Origin: Pseudomonas putida
GTDB taxonomy: Bacteria > Pseudomonadota > Gammaproteobacteria > Pseudomonadales > Pseudomonadaceae
Direction: 5' to 3'
Assembly: GCF_025905425.1 (NCBI RefSeq)
Contig: NZ_CP109603.1
Coordinates: forward strand, 310,001-374,000
Length of the DNA: 64,000 nucleotides
The notes below the pieces were generated by a model. That model worked only from the letters and a program-made list of their open reading frames with translations, had not been told where the DNA came from and searched no databases. Both the position numbers and the translations under genes were made by a program. Of this stretch, positions 54,623 to 63,700 are shown piece after piece (position 1 is the first letter of the stretch; every line of letters begins with the position of its first letter).

Positions 54623-56041
54623 ATGCCCGTCGGCAACCACCCTGCCCATGCCGAGACCGCCCAGGGCGGCCCTCTGAAGCGTGAACTTGGCGAACGGCAC
54701 ATCCGTCTGATGGCGCTGGGCGCCTGTATCGGTGTCGGTCTCTTCCTCGGTTCGGCCAAAGCCATCGAAATGGCCGGCCCTGCCATCATGCTTTCCTACA
54801 TCATCGGCGGCCTGGCCATTCTGGTGATCATGCGTGCCCTCGGCGAAATGGCCGTGCACAACCCAGTAGCGGGCTCCTTCAGCCGTTATGCCCAGGACTA
54901 CCTTGGCCCGTTGGCGGGCTTTCTTACCGGCTGGAACTACTGGTTCCTGTGGCTGGTGACCTGCGTGGCAGAAATCACCGCAGTGGCCATTTACATGGGC
55001 ATCTGGTTCCCCGACGTACCGCGCTGGATCTGGGCCCTGGCGGCGCTGGGCAGCATGGGCGCGGTCAACCTGGTCGCGGTCAAGGCGTTCGGTGAGTTCG
55101 AGTTCTGGTTCGCCCTGATCAAGATCGTCACCATCATCGCCATGGTCCTGGGGGGCATCGGCATCATTGCCTTCGGCCTCGGCAACGACGGCGTGGCCAT
55201 GGGTGTCTCCAACCTGTGGAGCAACGGCGGCTTCATGCCTAACGGCGTGACGGGCGTGCTGATGTCACTGCAGATGGTGATGTTCGCCTACCTGGGCGTG
55301 GAAATGATCGGCCTCACTGCCGGTGAAGCTCGCAACCCGCAGAAAACCATCCCGCAGGCCATCGGCTCGGTGTTCTGGCGCATCCTGCTGTTCTACGTGG
55401 GCGCACTGTTCGTGATCCTGTCGATCTACCCGTGGAACGAAATCGGCAGCCAGGGCAGCCCGTTCGTGATGACCTTCGAGCGCCTTGGTATCAAGACCGC
55501 AGCCGGTATCATCAACTTCGTGGTCATCACTGCGGCGTTGTCGTCGTGCAACGGCGGCATCTTCAGCACCGGGCGCATGCTTTACAGCCTGGCGCAAAAT
55601 GGCCAGGCCCCGGCAGCCTTTGCCCGTACCTCGAAAAACGGTGTACCGCGCAATGCCTTGCTGCTGTCGATCGGCGCGCTGTTGCTGGGTGTGCTGGCCA
55701 ACTACCTGGTACCGGAAAAAGTGTTCGTCTGGGTGACGTCGATCGCCACCTTCGGCGCGATCTGGACCTGGGTGATGATCCTGCTGGCGCAGCTCAAATT
55801 CCGCGCAGGGCTGTCGACTGCCGAGCGCAAGGCGCTGAAATACCGCATGTGGCTGTGGCCGCTGAGTTCCTACCTGGCACTGGCCTTCCTGGTGCTGGTG
55901 GTGGGGCTGATGGCGTACTTCGAAGACACCCGCGTGGCGCTGTACATCGGCCCGGCGTTCCTGGCGCTGCTGACCGTGTTGTATTACGGATTGCGTCTGG
56001 CGCCGAAAGAAGCACACGGTGCGATCAGTACCGCCTCCTGA
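54623..56041 (+). CDS. Amino-acid permease of the APC/AAT family (ProY-like)
   Basis: A protein of 472 residues with 12 membrane helices. It carries the AAT signature at its start (LKRELGERHIRLMALGACIGVGLFLGSAKAIEMAGPAIMLSYIIGG-type) and SSCNGGIFSTGRMLYSLAQ. It imports an amino acid with protons; closest in memory are ProY/proline or histidine permeases. A GAGG lies ten bases before the ATG. It is transcribed alone. Confidence 0.92.
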   Translation: MPVGNHPAHAETAQGGPLKRELGERHIRLMALGACIGVGLFLGSAKAIEMAGPAIMLSYIIGGLAILVIMRALGEMAVHNPVAGSFSRYAQDYLGPLAGFLTGWNYWFLWLVTCVAEITAVAIYMGIWFPDVPRWIWALAALGSMGAVNLVAVKAFGEFEFWFALIKIVTIIAMVLGGIGIIAFGLGNDGVAMGVSNLWSNGGFMPNGVTGVLMSLQMVMFAYLGVEMIGLTAGEARNPQKTIPQAIGSVFWRILLFYVGALFVILSIYPWNEIGSQGSPFVMTFERLGIKTAAGIINFVVITAALSSCNGGIFSTGRMLYSLAQNGQAPAAFARTSKNGVPRNALLLSIGALLLGVLANYLVPEKVFVWVTSIATFGAIWTWVMILLAQLKFRAGLSTAERKALKYRMWLWPLSSYLALAFLVLVVGLMAYFEDTRVALYIGPAFLALLTVLYYGLRLAPKEAHGAISTAS

Positions 56042-56088
56042 GCCAACACGCCTGGAGCTGTAAAGCGGCTCCAGGCGTTGCTGCGCTG

Positions 56089-56586
56089 TCACGCACGTTC
56101 GTGGTGGCGCAGCAAACCTTCGGCCAACACCATCAGGCTCACCCCCAGCAGTGCGAGGTCCTTGATGAGGAAGCTGCCGTAGCCATTCAACCAGGGGAGA
56201 CCGCCTGAGGCTTCTTCCCAGATAGGCATGGTGAGCAGGGTCGACAAGGTGGTGATGAACGTCAGCGTGCACAAGGCTCCGCCTGCAACGGCGGCCCTGG
56301 TTGACCATCGTGAGGCAATCAGCAGCACAGCGGCCAGAATTTCCACCACGCCCAGCAGATAGGACGTTCCGGCTTCGCCGAACACCGCGTACAACCATGC
56401 CAGCCATGGCGTCTGGTTGATCAACGGTTTGAGTGCCTCAACTTCAATGGCAGTGAACTTGAGCAAGCCGATCATCAACATGGGCATGACCACGCCAAGC
56501 ACTGCGATGTTCTTGCCGAGGATGAGCAGTTTCTGGTGATGAGAGGAACACGTTGTGGAAGCGCTTGAATCAACGGATGTGGGCAC
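56089..56586 (-). CDS. RclC/YkgB-family membrane protein (DUF417)
   Basis: A protein of 165 residues with four membrane helices and the DUF417 pattern (VMPMLMIGLLKFTAIEVEALKPLI; PWLNGYGSFLIKDLALLG). In E. coli RclC belongs to a reactive-chlorine resistance set; none of the other rcl genes is here. The start is GTG 56586, supported by AGGAG eight bases upstream. Confidence 0.88.
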   Translation of the reverse strand: MPTSVDSSASTTCSSHHQKLLILGKNIAVLGVVMPMLMIGLLKFTAIEVEALKPLINQTPWLAWLYAVFGEAGTSYLLGVVEILAAVLLIASRWSTRAAVAGGALCTLTFITTLSTLLTMPIWEEASGGLPWLNGYGSFLIKDLALLGVSLMVLAEGLLRHHERA

Positions 56587-56723
56587 GATGCATACTCCTG
56601 AATGAGAGGCATCAAGCTTGTCTGCCGACGATTAACGAGCACTTAATCCATACGTAGGACCTGGCTCAGGGTGTTGTAGGAGGTTTCTCGATTTTTGATA
56701 CACCTGCTTTTTGCGTGTGAACA

Positions 56724-57317
56724 TCACACTTCGTCAGGGTTATCCAGATAGGGAGCATGGATTTGAAGGATCTGCAGGTGAAGACTCAGTGGGCTCGCCC
56801 CATCTGCTGAAATGCCGGTAAACGTTTCATACTGTGCAGGGTGTCTACGCCCTCCGACGTTGAGCTGGAGTCTGCGCGTACGCACACTCAGGGGCTTGCC
56901 TGTGGATCTTGCTATCAGATGACAAGTGAGCCGCGAATCAGGTTGGACCGGCAGTTCGGGCGTGCCGCCAAGCCACTGAATGCTGAACAGTTCTCGATGC
57001 TCGTTTTCTTGCGTCGAAAAAGCGCCAATAAAGCCGTCCTTGAAACCTAGCGTCGACCGGTAACAGCGAGCACTGCGGACAAACAGTTTGTAGCCATGTT
57101 CGGTGTACCTGAAATACAGCCGCAAGGGCGTCACACTTCGCGGCTCGGCAAGGTAACCCAACATATGGCCTAGCCTGGATACTTGTACGCCTACCCACGA
57201 AAAAGCAGGATTGGGGTCCAGTGGAACCACATCGTGCAATTCAGAAAAAAAGCCCAGCGTGCCGGTCTCGGCAGTCAGTTGGGCGATGAATGAGCGTTCC
57301 CGGTCTGTTTGGGTCAT
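56724..57317 (-). CDS. Uncharacterised protein of 197 residues
   Basis: I do not recognise a family. The sequence is polar, has no signal peptide or membrane segment, and alternates short hydrophobic strands (LRLYFRYTEHGYKLFVRSARCY; ELFSIQWLGG; LSLHLQILQIHAPYL), suggesting a beta-rich domain. Local base composition is more AT-rich than the flanking permease and flavoprotein genes. It stands alone with gaps of about 110-140 bases at each side, so it may be an accessory insertion. Confidence 0.7.
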   Translation of the reverse strand: MTQTDRERSFIAQLTAETGTLGFFSELHDVVPLDPNPAFSWVGVQVSRLGHMLGYLAEPRSVTPLRLYFRYTEHGYKLFVRSARCYRSTLGFKDGFIGAFSTQENEHRELFSIQWLGGTPELPVQPDSRLTCHLIARSTGKPLSVRTRRLQLNVGGRRHPAQYETFTGISADGASPLSLHLQILQIHAPYLDNPDEV

Positions 57318-57430
57318 GTTGCATCATCCTCAAGGGTGGTTGGGTGTACCCGTGAGGATGATCGCGATCCGGGATAGGGCTGAGGTGCTAGTTATTTACC
57401 CCGGTCACGGTTTGCTGAACATGGGCTTGG

Positions 57431-59050
57431 TTACGCTGCCGCCTCTGTGTTCGGCTCGAAGCTGTCCGCCCTGGCCAGCTGCCACATGCGCGAATAGAAC
57501 TGCCCATTCACCTCACCGGTCAGCAACTCGCCCGGCTTGAGGAACACATGCATCTGCGAGAACAGCTTGATTTCGGTGGCCGAGACGCGCCGCACCAAGT
57601 GCTTGGCCTCCAGTTGCGCGGGGTGCTCCAGGCCTGCCGCTGCCAGCATTTCGGCCAGGGCGCGCAGCGTGTTGTGGTGGAAGTTCAACACCCGCTGGGC
57701 TTTGTCCGGCACCACCAGTGCACGTTGGCGCAAGGGGTCTTGCGTGGCCACGCCGGTCGGGCACTTGTTGGTGTGGCAGCTTTGCGACTGGATGCAACCA
57801 ATGGCGAACATGAAGCCGCGCGCCGAGTTGGCCCAGTCGGCGCCGATGGCCAGCACGCTGGCGATGTCGAAGGCGCTGACGATCTTGCCGCTGGCGCCGA
57901 GCTTGATCTTGTCGCGCAGGTTCAGGCCCACCAGCGTGTTGTGCACGAACAACAAGCCTTCGCGCAGCGGTACGCCAATGTGGTCGGTGAACTCCACCGG
58001 TGCTGCCCCGGTGCCGCCTTCCTTGCCATCGACGACGATGAAATCGGGCAGGATGCCGGTTTCCAGCATCGCCTTGGCGATGCCCATGAACTCCCACGGG
58101 TGGCCCAGGCAGAACTTGAAGCCCACCGGCTTGCCGTCCGACAGCTCACGAAGCTGGGCGATGAACTGCATCATCTCAATGGGGGTGGAGAAGGCGCTGT
58201 GGCGCGACGGCGAGATGCAGTCCTCGCCCATGAGGATGCCGCGGGTTTCGGCAATCTCCTGGGTCACCTTGTGTTTGGGCAGGATGCCGCCATGGCCAGG
58301 TTTGGCGCCTTGGCTCATCTTGATTTCGATCATGCGCACCTGCGGGCTGCGTGCCTGGGCGGCGAAGCGCTCGGGGTCGAAGCGCCCGTCAGGCGTGCGG
58401 CAACCGAAGTAGCCGCTGCCCAGCTCCCAGACCAGGTCGCCACCGTGTTCACGGTGGTAAGGGCTGATGCTGCCTTCGCCGGTGTCATGGTGGAAGTTGC
58501 CCAGTTTGGCACCCTGGTTGAGGGCGCGGATGGCGTTGGCGCTGAGCGAGCCGAAGCTCATGGCGGAAATGTTGAAGATCGACGCCGAATATGGCTGGCG
58601 GCACTGCGGCCCGCCGACGATGATGCGAAAGCTCGCCGGGTCGGTCAGCGGTGCTGGGCGCATGGAGTGGCCGATGAATTCGAAGCCGGACTCATACACG
58701 TCGATCAGGGTACCGAAGGGTTTGTCCGAGGCCTCGTTCTTGGCCCGGGCATAGACCAGCGAGCGCTGGGCGCGCGAGAAGGGCAGGGCGTCGCTGTCGG
58801 CTTCGAGCAGATACTGGCGGATTTCCGGGCGAATGGCCTCGACCAGATAACGGATGTTGCCAAGGATCGGATAGTTGCGGCGCACGGCGTGACGCTTTTG
58901 CAGCAAGTCGAACACGCCGACCAGGCTGAGCACGGCTGTGGTCAGGGTGAAAGGCCACAACCACTCGTGGTGAGTGAACGGCAGGCTTGCCAGGGTGAAC
59001 AGTACACAGGCGGCGAAGAAGGCGTAGCGGCTGAGAAGTGACAGGCTCAT
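57431..59050 (-). CDS. FMN-binding glutamate-synthase-family membrane protein
   Basis: A protein of 539 residues. Two N-terminal membrane helices (LLSRYAFFAACVLFTLASLPF; WPFTLTTAVLSLVGVF) precede the GltS-type barrel. FMN and active-site blocks are VVDGKEGGTGAAPVEFTDHIG and ASVLAIGADWANSARGFMFAIGC. The cysteine cluster of glutamate synthases (CIQSQSCHTNKCPTG) is present. There is no amidotransferase domain, so it is not complete glutamate synthase. The reaction is unknown. Confidence 0.9.
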   Translation of the reverse strand: MSLSLLSRYAFFAACVLFTLASLPFTHHEWLWPFTLTTAVLSLVGVFDLLQKRHAVRRNYPILGNIRYLVEAIRPEIRQYLLEADSDALPFSRAQRSLVYARAKNEASDKPFGTLIDVYESGFEFIGHSMRPAPLTDPASFRIIVGGPQCRQPYSASIFNISAMSFGSLSANAIRALNQGAKLGNFHHDTGEGSISPYHREHGGDLVWELGSGYFGCRTPDGRFDPERFAAQARSPQVRMIEIKMSQGAKPGHGGILPKHKVTQEIAETRGILMGEDCISPSRHSAFSTPIEMMQFIAQLRELSDGKPVGFKFCLGHPWEFMGIAKAMLETGILPDFIVVDGKEGGTGAAPVEFTDHIGVPLREGLLFVHNTLVGLNLRDKIKLGASGKIVSAFDIASVLAIGADWANSARGFMFAIGCIQSQSCHTNKCPTGVATQDPLRQRALVVPDKAQRVLNFHHNTLRALAEMLAAAGLEHPAQLEAKHLVRRVSATEIKLFSQMHVFLKPGELLTGEVNGQFYSRMWQLARADSFEPNTEAAA

Positions 59051-59266
59051 ACAGGGTCCTTGCGATGGCGCGGTCAGGCTCAGGGCCTGGGGCAAACCCC
59101 GACCATAGCCCGGTTGCGCGGTGCTGAAAATGAAATTCGGGGTATCGAAAATCATTCGTAAAGGCTGGGGCGGGTAGGCAAGGGGCCGTTCGTCTGTCAG
59201 AGGGTCGGTTGCCTGAAGCACGACCTCATGTGATCCTTGCGCGCCCCGCCCCTTGAGAATTCAGAC

Positions 59267-59680
59267 ATGCCCAACATCATCCGCATCGCCGCCGCCCTGC
59301 TCATCGACCCTGAAGGCCGCACCCTGTTGGTGCGCAAGCGTGGCACCCAGGCCTTCATGCAGCCTGGCGGCAAGATCGACGCGGGGGAGTCGCCGGTAGC
59401 GGCACTGGTGCGTGAACTGCATGAAGAGCTCGGCCTGCACATCGACCCGGCCCAGGCCATCCACCTGGGCCGATTCAGTGCCCCGGCTGCCAACGAGCCG
59501 GGCTTTGAGGTGCAGGCTGAGCTGTACCGTGTCGACAGTGCCGAGGCGGTAGCCCCGGCGGCGGAAATCGAAGAGGTGATCTGGCTGGCGGCTGACCAGG
59601 CGCCAGCGTTTGAGCTGGCGCCGCTGACTCGCGACCTGATCCTGCCCTTGTACCGCCAGGCCGTCAGCGTACCGCGCTGA
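59267..59680 (+). CDS. Nudix hydrolase
   Basis: A protein of 137 residues with a complete Nudix box (GGKIDAGESPVAALVRELHEELG, read GX5EX7REUXEEXGU). It hydrolyses a nucleoside-diphosphate-linked substrate that cannot be predicted. The start MPNIIRIAAALL at 59267 is chosen over an upstream in-frame start because it matches typical family N-termini. Its 3' end overlaps the convergent metR gene by 17 bases. Confidence 0.92.
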   Translation: MPNIIRIAAALLIDPEGRTLLVRKRGTQAFMQPGGKIDAGESPVAALVRELHEELGLHIDPAQAIHLGRFSAPAANEPGFEVQAELYRVDSAEAVAPAAEIEEVIWLAADQAPAFELAPLTRDLILPLYRQAVSVPR

Positions 59681-60581
59681 CCCCGTCGAGGGTGGCGAAC
59701 GAGGTGTCCTTGGCGGTCAGCAGGAAGTCGCGCATGTACGGCGCATCGAGCATGTCGGTGCGCACCGCCGCGTAGAGCGTGGCGAACAGGCCTTTTTCGC
59801 CCAGGCGTTTGCCCTTTACATAGCCGCGTGAGCTGTACTCGTGCAGCGCCCAGTGGGGCATGCCACACACGCCCCGGCCGCTGGCCACCAGTTGCATCAT
59901 CATCACCGTCAGCTCCGAGGTGCGTACGGCGGCCGGCTCGATGTCGGCGGGTTCCAGGAAGCGGGTGAAGATATCCAGACGGTCGCGTTCTACCGGGTAG
60001 GTGATCAGGGTCTGGTCGAGCAGGTCCTGGGGCACGATGTACGGTTTGCTGGCCAGCGGGTGCTGGTTGGCAACGGCGAGCATCGCCTCGTAGGTGAACA
60101 GCGGTACGTAGGTGATGCCGGCAAGGTCCAGTGGGTCGGAGGTGACCACCAGGTCCAGGTCGCCGCGGGCCAGGGCGGGCAGCGGAGCGAACGCGAAGCC
60201 GGAGGCCAGGTCCAGCTCCACCTCTGGCCAGGCATCGCGGAACTGGTCGATGGTCGGCATCAGCCACTGGAAGCAACTGTGGCACTCGATGGCCATGTGC
60301 AGGCGCCCGGCGGTGCCGCCGGCCAGGCGTGCGATGTCACGTTCGGCGCCGCGCAGCAGCGGCAAAGTGGCATCGGCCAGTTGTAGCAGGCGCAGCCCGG
60401 CGCTGGTGAAGCGGATCGGTTTGCTCTTGCGCACGAACAGCGGCAGGCCAAGGCGTTCTTCAAGTTCCTTGAACTGGTGCGACAGCGCCGACTGGGTCAG
60501 GTGCAGGCGCTCGGCAGCCTCCACCAGGCTGTCGGCCTCGCGCAGGGCATGAAGGGTTTTCAGGTGACGGATTTCGAGCAC
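59664..60581 (-). CDS. metR: LysR-type regulator MetR
   Basis: A protein of 305 residues from a GTG start (reads MLEIRHLKTLHALREADSLVEA). The helix-turn-helix is at about 18-40 (LTQSALSHQFKELEERLGLPLF) and the effector domain ends FLLTAKDTSFATLDGVSAVR. I recognise it as pseudomonad MetR, which activates methionine synthesis genes with homocysteine as co-activator. Dyads TTGAG-N5-CTCAA (60624-60638) and CAAGT-TG-ACTTG (60636-60647) lie upstream and may be autoregulatory. Confidence 0.94.
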   Translation of the reverse strand: MLEIRHLKTLHALREADSLVEAAERLHLTQSALSHQFKELEERLGLPLFVRKSKPIRFTSAGLRLLQLADATLPLLRGAERDIARLAGGTAGRLHMAIECHSCFQWLMPTIDQFRDAWPEVELDLASGFAFAPLPALARGDLDLVVTSDPLDLAGITYVPLFTYEAMLAVANQHPLASKPYIVPQDLLDQTLITYPVERDRLDIFTRFLEPADIEPAAVRTSELTVMMMQLVASGRGVCGMPHWALHEYSSRGYVKGKRLGEKGLFATLYAAVRTDMLDAPYMRDFLLTAKDTSFATLDGVSAVR

Positions 60582-60709
60582 AACGACTTCCCATGAGGAA
60601 TATTGGAGATAACGCAATTATCGTTGAGTTTGGCTCAAGTTGACTTGGCTGTCGATCAGGGTTTTGTGTGAGGCCACCTGAGCGGAGAAGCCCCCGCCCA
60701 GGTGTGCTG

Positions 60710-63700
60710 CTACAGGCGGGCAAAGTGCGTGTTGGCGATCTGGCGTGACACAGGTCCACGCCAGACCGCGTCATGCTCAGGCTGACCCTGTTGCCATTGC
60801 TGGCCGTGATAGCGATCTACGGCACGTTTGAGGTGCGCTGCGCTGAACTGCTCGAAGGGGGTCTCCAGGCCCCGGTAGTGAAAGTGAACGTACCACAGCA
60901 CGGGCGAGCCGTTGGCGCGGGTATCCAGCACCTCGTACTCTTGCAGGTAGTCGCGTTCATTAAGCCTCTGGCGCGTGCCCACGCGGCGTATCTCGACCTG
61001 CTGCTGTTCAATCAGGTAGCTCAAGTGGGCCTCATTGGGTTGAGCACCTTGTTTGACCTGTTCAATCCGCAGGGTCCGGCCTTCGTTGCGCAGGGTACTG
61101 GCTTCGGCGCGCAGGCGGGCCGGCTCGGTCGCAGTCGGTTGCAACTGCTGCAATCGGTTGGCGTAACGCTCAAGGTCCTCGGCCTTGATGGTCATCATGT
61201 GTTCGACGTCCACGGGCAGCATGCCTTGGCGCTGGTAGCGCTGGATCTGGTGGCGGTAGGCGGGTAGATCGGATAACGCCTGGTTGGCTACCTGCTTGAG
61301 GTCTTGCAGTTCATGGGGACGTGCGGGCCGGTTGGTTGGCAGTTGGCGCCAACGTTCACCGTCGGCCGAGAAGCGGTTGAGCACAGTGCCGTCATCCCTG
61401 TGAATGATAATTTGCGCGGGATGGGCTGTGGTTGCAGGCTGATAGTCGCCGACATGCCAATGCCCGGTGGTGTCGAGGAATAACCTCGGGCTGCGCGAGG
61501 CCCCACCGGTTACTGGCTGCCGTGGCAAGCGCTTGAGTTGGGTGTCCGATATCGCCATGAGCGCATCCAGATTGTCGTAGAGCCGCTTGAGGTACGCCTC
61601 GTCGAACAGCGCCGGGAAGCTTGCATGGGTGCTTTGCAAGCGTCGCTTGTACTGCCCGTGGACGGTACGAGCCTGTTCATAGATGGCCCGCCTTTGCTGG
61701 GCGTTGACGGAAACCTCCTGCAGGCCAACCAGTGTATTACGGCTACGGTGGATGCTGTCTTCAAACTCGATGAGACCCTCAAGAAGGTATTCAGCCACCA
61801 CTGTTGCAGCGTTATGGCGCAATGCAGCTGTCATCAGGTGGAAGGTGTCGAAGAATGACTTGAAGTCTTTGTTCAGGTGCTGCTGGTATCCCTCAACGGA
61901 CCTCTGTAGCGTCGGGTCGCGTTCGGCCCTTGGGAACCATGTGTCCAGTTCATCCATCTCCTTGAACATCTCATCCCGCTCCTTGAGGTGCTGGACGGCT
62001 TTCTGTCGCCATTGCTGCAACAGCGGCAACCGCTCGGCCAACCCCTCCCTCAGCAACATCGCTGCGTGCAACTGGGCCATTTCCACCAGGCGGGCGCGAG
62101 CGCGAATCGCCCGCTGTTCGATCACATTGATCAGCCGCTCGCAGATCAGTTTGGCCGAACGGGCTTTTTGCGTTTTCGGCGTTACTTGATCCCTGCGCAC
62201 GCTGATTTTCAGGAGTTCGTCCCAGGACTGGTAGCTTTGCTTGGCCAGCCTGATGTCGTTGAGAAAGTGCGCTTCCAGTTGTGCAGAGGAGGCGGAGCGC
62301 TCGGTAAGTGCATTGCTGCGCTTTAGCGATGCGATCACATTCGCTTCGTCTGCAAAGGCCTTGTCGGTTATCCGGCGTTGCTGGCGATACTGTTGGTCGA
62401 CCAGAAAACGTGGCAGTTGGTCACGTATCGCAGCGGGCCAGTAAGGGTTCAGCTGATCGGCCAGCCGCCCGAAGATTTGTCCGCCACCTGAGCCACCGCC
62501 CCGCAGGTGAACGCCATACAGCGCGAAGTGGGTGTCCCACAGGCCGTTCTCATCCAGCGCGATGGCACGTTTCCATGTCTTGCTTGCAGAGCCCTTCAGG
62601 CGCCAGGTATGAGCGGTTGAATCCCACTCCACCTGATACGGCTGGTGTTCGATCAGGACGAAATCGCCCTCAGCATGCCGGTAAACGCCTTGGTAACGCC
62701 CCTGCGCACCCGGTGACATGCCATCCAGGGTGATCGCCTGAGGGTGTTCATACCCGGCAAAACGTCTGGCGCGTTGAAGGGCATCAACCTCCACTTGCAG
62801 GCGCTGGGGCGTCGTTCTGCGAAACGTACGTAGCTGGCGCTGACGCAGAGTGAGCACATTGACGCCGACGCCGGTCGCGACATCCATCGCCGCGTCGATG
62901 ACCGCCAGCAAGACATCATTGAGGGCTTCGAGCCCTTCGATAATCTTGTTTTGGGTAAAGGCGTTGACCGCTCGTGCCGCAGAATCGAAAAAGTCATAAA
63001 TCCCGATCGCGGTGCCAAGAAAGGGCACCAGGCCCAGCACGATCTTCAGGTACGTAAAGATCATTGTGCTCTGCTGGGTGAAGTTTTCCAGCCACAGCTC
63101 GTCATTTGAGCGTGTCGTAGTCCGATGCGCCCGTATGACGCGGCCCATCTGCGCTTTTAACAGGTGCTCGGGCAGGGAGGTAGTTGCTGGCCAGGCGCCG
63201 CCGATGCCAATGATGCCCGAGTAAGCGTTGGTATGAGCTTGCCGTATACGGCTGCTGTGCGCGCGCGGATCGCCGAGTAGAGCGCGACCTGCGAGGTAGT
63301 CGGCCTCACCCGCTTGTTTACTGCGTTCGTACAGGCTGAGCCTGGCGGCCTCCAGGCTTGCGTATTGGGTCAGGGGAGTGGTCGAGTGTTCGGGCAGATA
63401 CAGCAGCGTGATGCCAGATGTGCGGTCCTCTATGAAGGTGATGCCTGAAAGGGCAGCCGGGCGGTCTTCGGTGTCCGGGCCGCCTGCGGTCAGCGTCGCG
63501 GCCAGCAGCTGGATGTCGTGTCCTTGTGCCTGATAGGCGGCACGGGAGCTTGCCGCTATGGCGATCTCCAGGATGGCAAGGCCTTGGGTGTCCAGTGTGC
63601 CCTTCCCACGCAGCAGCAGGCCCTGCATGCGCAGCATTGATGCATAAGGCGCAGTCAGGCACTCGCGGCGAAATTCGGCAACGAAGGGGCTATCGTTCAG

